Part shown: one piece after another, positions 1-6,895 of the stretch
Position numbering within the stretch: the stretch's first letter is position 1
Layout of the letters: each line of letters begins with the position of its first letter
Source of the DNA: Gammaproteobacteria bacterium
Lineage (GTDB): Bacteria; Pseudomonadota; Gammaproteobacteria; Steroidobacterales; Steroidobacteraceae
Assembly (NCBI GenBank): GCA_003165495.1
Contig: PMMB01000034.1
Location: 1,198 to 10,620, forward strand
Reading direction: 5' to 3'
DNA length: 9,423 nucleotides
Notes under the pieces: generated by a model
Databases searched by the model: none
What the model was told of the DNA's origin: nothing
What the model saw: the letters and a program-made list of their open reading frames with translations, nothing else
Program-made: the position numbers and the translations under genes

Positions 1-1010
1 AGGCCCTTCTCCAGCAGAGCCGGCGCAAAGCTGGCCGAAATAGCCCAGCTGCCGTCGACGATGCTGTCTTCGGACACCGCGGCCGAAATATGGTAAGTCA
101 GGCCTTCTTTGTCGCGCACGATACCCATCAACCGTCCGGTGAAACCTCTACCAAAAATCGCCGTGCCTACGTGCAGAGCCAATGCGTCGGGGTCTTTGTA
201 GCGCAGCCCCGTCGGTTGCCCGATTATCACCGACACGCTCGGTTTGTCGGCGAGCGGTACCGATACGTCGCGTGCCGCCGTCAATGCGGCGGGCGTTGCC
301 GGCCGCACGAAATCTTGGCCGCCGGTCCAGCCGGAAAACGCCTTGCCGATCTCGATCTGCGTTTCAGGTGCGTCCACGTCGCCAACCACGACCAGGATCA
401 TGTGAGCCGGACCATAATATTTGGCGTGAAAGGCCCTGAGCTCATCGAGGGTTGCGGCCTGCGCCGCGGCCTCGTAGTCGCTGACCGTGTGCGGCCGGTT
501 TGGATGCCCCTGGGGGAATATCGCACGGCTAAAGGCCTCTTGCGCGCGCGCCTCGGTATTCTGCGCCGAAGCTTCCAAAGCGCCGATGAATTGCTGCTTC
601 GCCTTGTTGAACTCTGGCAGTTGCAAGGCCGGCGTGCGCAGTTCCGCGGCAATCAGCCCGATCACCAGCGGCAGGTCCTTCTTGAGGCACTTGGCGCGAA
701 CCTCCAGTGATTGCGTGCCCACGCTGAAGGCGATTTCGGCGCCGACATTGTCCAACTGGTCGGCAATCGCAAACTTGTCGAGACTCTTCGTGCCGCGGTC
801 GAGCATCATCCCGGCGAGCGTGGGAATCGCGATGTTACCGGACTCGGCCATCGCGTCGCCCGCCGGCATCGACCCTAGAATCACGACCACCTCTTTTACG
901 TCGGTGTGATAGGTAATGAGATCGATTCCCGCCACTTGCGAGCGGTTGCCGCTTTGCGCCGCGGCGGCGCCGCTCACCAAGAACAACGCGGTCAATAGAT
1001 AGTGTCGCAT
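1..1010 (-). CDS. M16 family peptidase-like subunit lacking the zinc motif (partial, 3' end beyond window)
   Basis: My reading of the minus strand from the ATG at 1010 stays open for 336 codons to the left edge, so the C-terminal end is missing. Residues 1-18 look like a Sec signal peptide ending in an Ala run, which predicts a periplasmic protein. The body reads as an M16 (insulinase/processing peptidase) fold: a LAGMMLDRGTK stretch near residue 66 sits where the HxxEH zinc motif is in active subunits, so no zinc site is present. The second domain has GRGFTGRLMGIVRDKEGLTY (about 287-306), with the conserved R299 and Y306 that bind substrate in M16 enzymes. It therefore looks like the non-zinc partner of the gene just upstream. 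The ATG overlaps that gene's TGA (TGATG, 1012-1008), implying translational coupling. Known bacterial M16 heterodimers divide zinc site and R/Y pair in this way; the pairing here is inferred. Confidence 0.9.
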   Translation of the reverse strand, partial: MRHYLLTALFLVSGAAAAQSGNRSQVAGIDLITYHTDVKEVVVILGSMPAGDAMAESGNIAIPTLAGMMLDRGTKSLDKFAIADQLDNVGAEIAFSVGTQSLEVRAKCLKKDLPLVIGLIAAELRTPALQLPEFNKAKQQFIGALEASAQNTEARAQEAFSRAIFPQGHPNRPHTVSDYEAAAQAATLDELRAFHAKYYGPAHMILVVVGDVDAPETQIEIGKAFSGWTGGQDFVRPATPAALTAARDVSVPLADKPSVSVIIGQPTGLRYKDPDALALHVGTAIFGRGFTGRLMGIVRDKEGLTYHISAAVSEDSIVDGSWAISASFAPALLEKG

Positions 1011-2428
1011 CACGAGCCCTTCTCCGCTGTCGGCGGCATCGGTATGAACCAGCCCGTCGTACTCTGATCCACCTTGAGATACTCCTTGGCGACGCGTTGC
1101 ACGTCCGCGGGAGTCACTTGCTGCACCTTCTGCGGAAAAGTCACATAGAGAGTCCAATCGCCCACGGCGATCCACTCGTTGATCTCTCCGGCAATCGCGG
1201 CGGTTCCATCGCGCTTGTAGGCGTCGGCGGCAATATATTGCTGCTTCACCCGCGCCACTTCGGCCGCCGTCACCCCATCGGCTTTGATCTTGGCGATCTC
1301 GGCCAGCAGGGCCTTCTCGACTTGGGCATGCGCGGCGCCCGGCGCGAGAACCGCGTACACCGTGTGCAGCGACAGGTCGCGATGCAGATCGGTGCCGGCG
1401 CCGGCGTTCAAGGCCAGCCCTTGATCGACGAGAGCCCGGTACAGCCGCGCGTTTTTGCCCGAACTCAAAATGGCATCCAGCATATCGAGCGCCGGCTGAT
1501 CGGCGTCCCGGCCATTCGGTACCTTGTGAGCGATGATCACAGTCCCGAGCTCTCCCGGGCGCTTGACGATGACACGCCGTTCCCCGCTTTGCGCCGGTTC
1601 CTCCGTGTAAATCGCGGGGATGGGCGCCGGAGAACGGGCATACACGCCGTAGTATTTCGTGATCAGGCCCAAGATGTTCGCAGGATCAAGGTCGCCGATC
1701 ACTGTCACGGTCGCGTTGTTGGGCCAGTAGAACGTGTCGTAGAACTCGCGCAATTTGGCGATGGGAACATGTTCGATGTCGCTCTTCCAGCCGATCGTCG
1801 GATGATGGTACGGCAACGCTACGTAAGCCGCCGACGTCACCTCTTCCATGAGCACGCTGTCCGGGTCGTTCTTGCCGCGTTCGTATTCATTGCGCACGAC
1901 CGTCATTTCCGACTGTCGATCGGCCTCGCGCAGCCACAGATGGCGCATGCGGTCGGCTTCGATTGCGATATACCCTTCCAGGCTTTCACGGCCGATGGTC
2001 GCGAAGTAATTGGTGCGGTCGAACGAAGTGCTGGCATTGAACTGGCCGCCGACGCGTTCCAGGTATTGCTTGACGCTATTGCCCTTGGTGTCGTTGAAGC
2101 TCTCGCTTCCCTTGAACATCATGTGTTCGAGGATATGCGTCGCCCCGGTGGTGCCCGTCACCTCGTTGCGTGAACCGACTTGATAGGTCACCTGAAGAGT
2201 CACCACCGGCGCCGAATGGTCGGGCACCAGCAACACGGTGAGGCCATTGCCGTCGAGCCGATACTCGTCTATTCCACCCAGTGACTTCACGTAGGTTGCG
2301 CCTGTCACGGGCGGCATTACGGCCGCGGCCCGCGTCGAGGGGACGAGCGCGCCCAGCGCCGCTGCGCCCGCGCACATGCACGCAACCCAGTTCCTCCGCG
2401 ATCCAGGATATTCGACTTTGTCAAGCAT
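1010..2428 (-). CDS. M16 family zinc metallopeptidase, catalytic (HxxEH) subunit
   Basis: A 472-residue M16 peptidase subunit, probably exported to the periplasm. I chose the ATG at 2428 over the in-frame ATG at 2455 because GGGAGA lies a few bases before it and it gives a compact signal peptide: charged SRRNW, a hydrophobic Ala/Leu stretch, then STRAAA. The SRRNW could also mark a Tat signal. The zinc-binding HILEH is at residues 98-102 (H98, E101, H102). The likely third ligand is in VVRNEYERGKND (E181). The C-terminal domain has the usual SSGKNARLYRALVDQGLAL element, but the Tyr of the R/Y substrate-binding pair is absent, the counterpart of the downstream subunit's defect. It probably forms a heterodimer with that subunit, degrading or processing periplasmic peptides; the substrate is unknown. 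It follows the transglutaminase-like gene by 52 bases on the same strand. Confidence 0.93.
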   Translation of the reverse strand: MLDKVEYPGSRRNWVACMCAGAAALGALVPSTRAAAVMPPVTGATYVKSLGGIDEYRLDGNGLTVLLVPDHSAPVVTLQVTYQVGSRNEVTGTTGATHILEHMMFKGSESFNDTKGNSVKQYLERVGGQFNASTSFDRTNYFATIGRESLEGYIAIEADRMRHLWLREADRQSEMTVVRNEYERGKNDPDSVLMEEVTSAAYVALPYHHPTIGWKSDIEHVPIAKLREFYDTFYWPNNATVTVIGDLDPANILGLITKYYGVYARSPAPIPAIYTEEPAQSGERRVIVKRPGELGTVIIAHKVPNGRDADQPALDMLDAILSSGKNARLYRALVDQGLALNAGAGTDLHRDLSLHTVYAVLAPGAAHAQVEKALLAEIAKIKADGVTAAEVARVKQQYIAADAYKRDGTAAIAGEINEWIAVGDWTLYVTFPQKVQQVTPADVQRVAKEYLKVDQSTTGWFIPMPPTAEKGS

Positions 2429-2480
2429 ACTGTCTCCCAACGCCCATTCGCACACCGGCTTGCCGCCGGAATCGTCAATT

Positions 2481-3341
2481 CTAGTTCGTTCTTAGCTCTG
2501 GATGGCACATAATCGACGTGCCTTCGGCGGCGAGCGCCTGCGCTTCATCGGTCCATACCCTGAAGCGCTGCAAAATGTTGGGACCGAAGGTCATGCAGAT
2601 GGCAACGTCCGCCGCATCACGCCCGCGGGCTATCAGCACTCGGCCGATGCGGCGTTGATTATTGCGGGGGTCGAAGGTGTGCCATCCGCCTCCGACATAT
2701 GCCTCGAACCAGCCGGCGAAGTCCATGGGTGCGTCCATGGCCGGCACCCCGATGTCGCCCAGATAGCCGGTGCAATACCGGGCGGGGATATTCAAACATC
2801 GGCACAGAGTGATCGCCAGATGCGCGAAATCGCGGCACACACCCTGTCGTTCATTGTATGTTTCCCACGCAGTCATGGTGGGACGCGCGCATTGATAGTC
2901 AAACGCGATGTGCTGATGCACGAAATCGCAAATCGCCTGCACCCGGCTCCAACCGGGCATCATCCCACCGAATAGACTCCACGCCGTAGCCGACAAGAGT
3001 TCGGTCTCGCAGTAGCGACTGGGAAGTAGAAACACCAAGGTCTCATCCGGCAGCGAATCGACCGTGTGTTCGAATGCGTGGGGAAAGCTGAGTTCGGCGA
3101 GGCCTGAGTCCTTGATCAAGGCGTCGCTGGTGACGCGGAAAGTTCCTGCAGGCGCGATCACGCGAGTGCACCAGTTACCGAAGCCGTCGCGATACATGGT
3201 CAGCGGCACGGCCGGTTCGGTGAGGATGGTATCGACGCGGACCAAGTCACGCGTCCGGCTGTAGTGCACGTTCAGATTCAAGATCATCGGCGTGGCTTGC
3301 GGGAACTCGTATGCTAATTCATAGCCAAGTCGTATCAGCAT
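2481..3341 (-). CDS. Transglutaminase-like domain protein (COG1305-type cysteine peptidase fold)
   Basis: A 286-residue protein with an N-terminal beta-rich domain (LGYELAYEFPQATPMILNLN, about 5-24) typical of bacterial transglutaminase-like proteins, followed by the catalytic core. The nucleophile region is RQGVCRDFAHLAITLCRCLN with Cys169, and the Asp region is GGGWHTFDPRNN with D224. In many members a His precedes the Trp in an HAW motif; here that stretch reads DFAGWFEAY, so the canonical His is missing, and H221 beside the Asp is the nearest candidate. No signal peptide or membrane segment is seen, so it is probably cytoplasmic. The frame opens at a GTG at 3419, but family similarity begins at the ATG at 3341, which has an AGGCGG eight bases upstream, so I use that. 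Such proteins may be peptidases or amidases; the substrate cannot be deduced. It lies between a reductase gene and the M16 pair on the same strand. Confidence 0.85.
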   Translation of the reverse strand: MLIRLGYELAYEFPQATPMILNLNVHYSRTRDLVRVDTILTEPAVPLTMYRDGFGNWCTRVIAPAGTFRVTSDALIKDSGLAELSFPHAFEHTVDSLPDETLVFLLPSRYCETELLSATAWSLFGGMMPGWSRVQAICDFVHQHIAFDYQCARPTMTAWETYNERQGVCRDFAHLAITLCRCLNIPARYCTGYLGDIGVPAMDAPMDFAGWFEAYVGGGWHTFDPRNNQRRIGRVLIARGRDAADVAICMTFGPNILQRFRVWTDEAQALAAEGTSIMCHPELRTN

Positions 3342-3424
3342 CGCGGTTACCGCCTGAATTGGGTACGCCCTTAAGTGTGCCACGAGTACGCGCGCGCTCA
3401 AATCGGCGGCCCACGTCACGAATT

Positions 3425-3440
3425 GTAGGCTGCGTCCTAC
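3425..3440. repeat. Short inverted repeat at the reductase stop codon
   Basis: GTAGG and CCTAC form a 5-bp stem around a 6-base loop. The stem includes the stop codon of the ketopantoate reductase-like gene. No T-run follows on the minus strand (only AATT), so it is not a convincing terminator. It could be a weak mRNA structure before the transglutaminase-like gene, or chance. Confidence 0.3.
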
Positions 3441-4399
3441 GCGCTGAGTAGCCGAGTCAAACCGAGAATCGAGCGCACGAACGGCGCCGGAACATCGAGG
3501 CGCTGCGCGATTTCAGCGACCGCGCCCAGCTGTGGGGCGAGTTCGAGCGGACGACCTGCTTCAAGATCGGCGAGCATCGAAGTCCTGAAATCGCCGAGAC
3601 GCTGCGTCACGGCGATTCGCTGAAGCGGCGTCATGCTCATCGGCAAATCCAAACGCTGCGCGCACAGTTGCATCTCTTCCATCATGCGTACGCATAATTC
3701 CCGGACGTCCGCATCGGCGAGCATCTTGGCGGTTCCGCAACGCGTCAGGGCGCTCACCGGATTCATATTCATGTTGCCCCAGAGTTTCGCCCACACGTCA
3801 TGGCGAATTCGCCGGGATATTTCCGCGTTGATGCCGCCGCTTCGCAATCCGGTCACTACTTCCTGAAGGCGGCTCGTGACCTCGCCGTTCGGTTCGCCCA
3901 GAAGCAAGCGATCAGCGGCCACCACCCGTACATGCGCCGGCGCGAGTACCCGCGCCGACGCGTGCACGACCGAACCCAGTATGCGTTGCCGCGGAAACGT
4001 GCGCTCCTGCGATTGGTCCGGATCGACGGACTTGAGCGACTGATTCGCCATCGCACCGCCGAAATCATGGAAGAACCACCACGGGATGCCATTGGTCCCG
4101 CTGATGACCACGGTGGACGGACCGATCAGAGCGCTCAAGGAAGGCGCGAGATCCGGCAGGACCTGCGCCTTCACGGTGAGGAACACGTAGTCATGAACTC
4201 CTAGTTCGGCCGCCGATCCGGCCCGCGGCCGGCTGTGTCGCGTCTCACCGCCCTGCTCGACGCACAGGCCGTCGACACGCAGTGTGGCGAGCGTGGGCCC
4301 GCGCGCCAGCATCGACACGGCCCATCCGGCGCGGCCGGCGGCGTCGGCGATCCAGGCGCCGATGGCGCCCGCCCCCACGACGGCGACTGATGGACTCAT
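3437..4399 (-). CDS. 2-dehydropantoate 2-reductase family protein (PanE/ApbA-like)
   Basis: A 320-residue NADPH-dependent reductase of the ketopantoate reductase family; the classic reaction converts ketopantoate to pantoate for coenzyme A synthesis. The N-terminal Rossmann fold has VGAGAIG (G9, G11, G14), with a basic residue at R33 suited to NADPH. The SGTNGIPWWFF segment near residue 100 is a common form of the substrate-side NG motif. The C-terminal helical domain carries the probable catalytic Lys205 in WAKLWGNMNMNP, S274 in TSMLAD and E286 in PLELAP, matching Lys176 and Glu256 of the E. coli enzyme. The ATG at 4399 is preferred to a TTG six bases upstream; no good ribosome site is seen at normal spacing. 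Family members include relatives acting on other 2-keto or 3-hydroxy acids, and no other pantothenate genes are nearby, so the exact substrate is uncertain. It may head a minus-strand operon with the three genes beyond it. Confidence 0.88.
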   Translation of the reverse strand: MSPSVAVVGAGAIGAWIADAAGRAGWAVSMLARGPTLATLRVDGLCVEQGGETRHSRPRAGSAAELGVHDYVFLTVKAQVLPDLAPSLSALIGPSTVVISGTNGIPWWFFHDFGGAMANQSLKSVDPDQSQERTFPRQRILGSVVHASARVLAPAHVRVVAADRLLLGEPNGEVTSRLQEVVTGLRSGGINAEISRRIRHDVWAKLWGNMNMNPVSALTRCGTAKMLADADVRELCVRMMEEMQLCAQRLDLPMSMTPLQRIAVTQRLGDFRTSMLADLEAGRPLELAPQLGAVAEIAQRLDVPAPFVRSILGLTRLLSA

Positions 4400-4484
4400 A
4401 AACAAAGAATAGCAAACTCCCGTGAAGGCAAGATTGTGGTCAACTAGGGCAAGTCAGCTGTAATAATAGTTCGAGATAATTACC

Positions 4485-4513
4485 TTAACTAATTGTATTA
4501 ACTAATATATATT
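4485..4513 (+). promoter_or_regulatory. Candidate sigma-70 promoter for the HAD gene, possibly leaderless
   Basis: TTAACT (4485-4490, four of six matches to TTGACA) and TATATT (4508-4513, five of six matches to TATAAT) are separated by exactly 17 bases. Transcription would start about seven bases downstream, at or next to the A of the ATG at 4520. No ribosome binding site precedes that ATG. A leaderless mRNA is the simplest reading, but this is inferred from spacing only. An overlapping alternative -10, TAATAT at 4503-4508, pairs with a poorer -35. Confidence 0.5.
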
Positions 4514-4518
4514 GTATT
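4485..4518 (+). repeat. AT-rich direct repeats overlapping the promoter
   Basis: TTAACTAAT occurs at 4485-4493 and 4498-4506, and ATTGTATT at 4492-4499 and 4511-4518. Together they make two imperfect tandem copies of a TTAACTAAT...TTGTATT unit across the -35 to start region. They could be paired sites for a regulator, or a consequence of low-complexity AT sequence. Confidence 0.45.
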
Positions 4519-4519
4519 C

Positions 4520-5200
4520 ATGACAGTCTCAGAAACTGCCGTGCCGCGCCGCTGGATTGCCGTATTCGATCTCGATGGCACGTTGACCAGGCGCGACACG
4601 CTGGTGCTGTTTTTGATGAGCTTTCTGCGGCGGCATCCATGGCGGTTGATTGGGCTATGGCGCTTACCGTTCGCCTTGTTTGGCTTCGTGGTGCGAAATC
4701 ATGATCGCGGTGTACTGAAATCACGGGTCATCCGTATGGTCATGGGCGGTGCCACCCGAACGGTCATCGACACCTGCGCCGACTCGTTCGTAGACGCCCT
4801 GAAGCTTCGCCACCGATTCAGACCGGCCGCCCTCGCCATGCTCGAGGCGCATAGCGCAGCGGGCGATCACCTGGTATTGCTGTCGGCGAGCCCGGATCTA
4901 TACGTGCCCCGCATCGGCCGGTCTTTGGGGTTCGAACGCACCCTGTGCACTGAGATTGAATGGCGGGCGGACCGGCTTGACGGCGCCCTGAAAACCGCGA
5001 ATCGCCGCGGCGCTGAAAAATTGCGCTGTCTGGCCTGGCTGCGCTCGCAATACCCCGAATTACCGATAGTGGCCTATGGCAACAGTGCCGCGGACTTGGA
5101 GCACATGCGGCACGCCGACCGCGCACTCCTGGTGAACGGCAATGCCGCCGCGCGCGCCTTGGCGGCGAAATGGGGGATACCGACCTCGAATTGGATCTAA
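4520..5200 (+). CDS. HAD-superfamily subfamily IB phosphatase
   Basis: A 226-residue haloacid dehalogenase-type hydrolase. Motif I is FDLDGTLTRRDT with nucleophile D17 and acid/base D19. Motif II is LLSASPDLYV with S122. Motif III is probably K167 in RRGAEKLRCL. Motif IV is YGNSAADLEHM, where the usual first Asp of GDSxxD is Asn188 and D192 is kept. The cap region after motif I (about 30-60) is hydrophobic and Arg-rich, which may let it touch the membrane. Subfamily IB includes phosphoserine phosphatase and PgpC-like lipid phosphate phosphatases; overall layout resembles the latter, but the substrate is unknown. The ATG at 4520 is the only start that fits, motif I following within 16 codons, and it has no ribosome site. 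The gene lies 79 bases before msrP on the same strand and may share transcription with it. Confidence 0.88.
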   Translation: MTVSETAVPRRWIAVFDLDGTLTRRDTLVLFLMSFLRRHPWRLIGLWRLPFALFGFVVRNHDRGVLKSRVIRMVMGGATRTVIDTCADSFVDALKLRHRFRPAALAMLEAHSAAGDHLVLLSASPDLYVPRIGRSLGFERTLCTEIEWRADRLDGALKTANRRGAEKLRCLAWLRSQYPELPIVAYGNSAADLEHMRHADRALLVNGNAAARALAAKWGIPTSNWI

Positions 5201-5236
5201 AGTAGCCGCAATCGAAACAAACGTCTGACTCGACCG

Positions 5237-5251
5237 GTCTACCACGTAGAC
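5237..5251. repeat. Perfect inverted repeat upstream of msrP
   Basis: GTCTAC and GTAGAC form a perfect 6-bp stem around a 3-base CAC loop, 28 bases before the msrP start. It could be an operator half-site pair or an mRNA hairpin. It lacks a T-run, so it is not an intrinsic terminator for the HAD gene. A GAAAC (5214-5218) lies 18 bases before GTCTA within the repeat and faintly recalls an extracytoplasmic-function sigma promoter; this is speculative. Confidence 0.4.
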
Positions 5252-5279
5252 GAATACCTTGGACACTTGAGAGAGAACT

Positions 5280-6242
5280 ATGCGCAAGAGATCCGCAGAT
5301 CCGGCCAAAATCGTGCCGTCCGACATAACGCCGTACCAGCAGTACTTGTCGCGGCGCGCCCTGATCGCGGGTGGCTTAGGTTTTGCCGCAGCCCAAAGCA
5401 TCGGTGGGTTCGCAGGCGTGGCGTTCGGCCAGCCGGCGGCCGCTCTGACCTACGTGCGCAATGGGGCCTTAAGCGTTGCGGATGCGCCCAATTCGTACAC
5501 GGACATCACCACGTACAATAATTATTACGAATTCGGCACCGATAAATCCGACCCGTCGGAGAACGCACAGAAATTTCGCACCCGGCCATGGAACGTCACC
5601 ATCGGCGGTGAGGCCGAAGTGACCGGAACTTTCAGCCTCGAAGACATCCTCCAACCGCATCCCTTGGAAGAGCGCATCTATCGACTGCGCTGCGTGGAAG
5701 CTTGGTCGATGGTGGTGCCCTGGGTCGGCTTCCCGTTGGGCGATTTGCTCAAGCGCTTCAAGCCCACGTCGAAGGCCAAATTCGTGGAATTTAAAACCCT
5801 GTACGACCCGAAACAAATGCCCGGTCAGCGTGCTGCCGTGCTCGAATGGCCCTACGTGGAGGGGCTGCGCATCGATGAGGCGATGCATCCTTTGACCCTC
5901 ATGGCGGTCGGGCTGTACGGCAAGGTGTTGCCGAACCAGAACGGCGCTCCGCTGCGGCTGATCGTTCCTTGGAAATACGGCTTCAAGGGCATCAAAGCCA
6001 TCGTCAGCATTAAATTCACCGAGCACGCACCGCGTACCACCTGGGCGGGTTCCGCTGCCAATGAGTACGGTTTTTTTGCCAACGTCAATCCGGCCGTCGA
6101 CCATCCGCGATGGAGTCAAGCAAGCGAACGGCACATCGGCGCGAATGCGTTCGGGCGGCGGCAGCCCACTCTGCCGTTCAACGGCTACGCCGCGCAGGTA
6201 GCCAATCTCTACAACGGGATGGATCTGCGGAAATTCTTTTGA
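5280..6242 (+). CDS. msrP: Protein-methionine-sulfoxide reductase catalytic subunit MsrP (YedY)
   Basis: A 320-residue periplasmic molybdopterin enzyme of the sulfite oxidase fold that reduces methionine sulfoxide in oxidised envelope proteins. Residues 24-30 read SRRALIA, a twin-arginine signal followed by a Gly/Ala-rich hydrophobic stretch ending near AFGQ (about 50), so the folded protein with its cofactor is exported by Tat. Cys138 in YRLRCVEAWSMVVPW is the molybdenum ligand, equivalent to mature Cys102 of the E. coli protein. Other family signatures are FRTRPW near 99, GLYGKVLPNQNGAPLRLIVPWKYGFK split across about 211-236, and the C-terminal FNGY...NLYNGMDLRKFF. Length matches the family. 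A GAGAGA lies six bases before the ATG. Its TGA overlaps the msrQ ATG (TGATG, 6240-6244), so the two subunits are translationally coupled. No HprSR-type regulator genes are in the window. Confidence 0.97.
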   Translation: MRKRSADPAKIVPSDITPYQQYLSRRALIAGGLGFAAAQSIGGFAGVAFGQPAAALTYVRNGALSVADAPNSYTDITTYNNYYEFGTDKSDPSENAQKFRTRPWNVTIGGEAEVTGTFSLEDILQPHPLEERIYRLRCVEAWSMVVPWVGFPLGDLLKRFKPTSKAKFVEFKTLYDPKQMPGQRAAVLEWPYVEGLRIDEAMHPLTLMAVGLYGKVLPNQNGAPLRLIVPWKYGFKGIKAIVSIKFTEHAPRTTWAGSAANEYGFFANVNPAVDHPRWSQASERHIGANAFGRRQPTLPFNGYAAQVANLYNGMDLRKFF

Positions 6243-6895
6243 TGTGGCCGATTCGTTGGGTCTTGAAGCCTCTGGTGTTTCTGGCATGTCTGATCCCCGC
6301 CCTGCACATAGGGCTTGGCGCCCTCAATGCCGCCGGTGTGCTGCACATCGGCGCAGTGTCTCTCGGCGCCGATCCGGTCAAAGTCATGCTGCACACCTGC
6401 GGCCGGTGGACGCTCAACTTCCTGATGATTGCCCTGTGCATGACGCCGCTCAAGGATCTGACGCACTGGGTTGTATGGCTACGGTTTCGGCGGATGTTCG
6501 GCCTGTTCGCGTTTTTCTACGTGCTGCTGCATTTTTCGGTGTATCTATTGCTCGATCAGAGCGGCAAGCTTGGCGACCTGTGGCAGGACATCGTCAAACG
6601 GCCGTACATCACGATCGGCATGCTGGGACTGCTGTTGTTGATTCCGCTTGCCGTCACTTCCACCGCCAAAGCACAGCGTCGACTGGGGAGGCGCTGGACT
6701 CGATTGCATCGCCTGATCTACGTGATCTCGATCCTCGGCGTCTGGCACTTCTGGTGGGGGGTGAAAAAGGACATCCGCGAGCCGCTGTTGTACGTCTGCG
6801 GTCTCACGCTTCTGCTCGGGTATCGTCTATGGAAACACCGCCAATCGCTGGCACGCGTCAGCGTCGCACGCTTTGCAAGGACTGATGGAGCCTGA
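6242..6895 (+). CDS. msrQ: Haem-binding membrane subunit MsrQ (YedZ)
   Basis: A 217-residue integral membrane b-type cytochrome of the ferric reductase-like family that passes electrons from the quinone pool to MsrP. I see about six membrane segments, near residues 6-28, 57-70, 84-104, 123-141, 155-173 and 181-197. Histidines expected to hold haem lie in these helices: H51 (MLHTCGRW), H97 (VLLHFSVY), H156 (RLHRLIYV) and H169 (VWHFWWG). The same frame is open further upstream to 6110, inside msrP, but similarity begins at the ATG at 6242, which overlaps the msrP stop. The 3' end runs 38 bases into the convergent aroF coding sequence, so neither gene has room for its own terminator between them. 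Confidence 0.96.
   Translation: MWPIRWVLKPLVFLACLIPALHIGLGALNAAGVLHIGAVSLGADPVKVMLHTCGRWTLNFLMIALCMTPLKDLTHWVVWLRFRRMFGLFAFFYVLLHFSVYLLLDQSGKLGDLWQDIVKRPYITIGMLGLLLLIPLAVTSTAKAQRRLGRRWTRLHRLIYVISILGVWHFWWGVKKDIREPLLYVCGLTLLLGYRLWKHRQSLARVSVARFARTDGA

Larger units (their letters stand above)
4400..4519. other. AT-rich divergent intergenic region
   Basis: This 120-base spacer separates the minus-strand reductase gene from the plus-strand HAD gene and must hold promoters for both. The half from about 4461 to 4519 is strikingly AT-rich (48 of 59 bases) against GC-rich surroundings. On the minus strand a TATTAT (4468-4463) could be a -10 box, but I could not find a convincing -35 for it. The plus-strand promoter and repeats are listed separately. 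Confidence 0.7.

Noticed and set aside
90..909. Plus-strand open frames opposite the left-edge M16 subunit
   Set aside because: The minus strand here translates into a continuous M16-like protein with an R/Y motif; the plus frames look like its shadows.
1097..2173. 358-codon open frame on the plus strand
   Set aside because: It lies wholly antisense to the well-supported M16 catalytic subunit; its translation shows no recognisable domain and is His/Arg/Val-rich as expected of a mirror frame in GC-rich DNA.
2455..2469. CCGGC-TTGCC-GCCGG hairpin between the transglutaminase-like and M16 genes
   Set aside because: Only a 5-bp stem with no T-run on either strand; not a credible terminator and likely chance in GC-rich DNA.
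6069..6075. Run of seven T within msrP as a possible frameshift site
   Set aside because: The frame continues normally through it to the expected C-terminus, and no alternative frame product is evident.
6110..6241. Upstream extension of the msrQ frame into msrP
   Set aside because: The extra 44 residues are hydrophilic and lie inside msrP; the ATG at 6242 starts the first membrane helix region.
5469..6287. 272-codon minus-strand frame
   Set aside because: Fully antisense to msrP, whose identity is certain; no family features seen.
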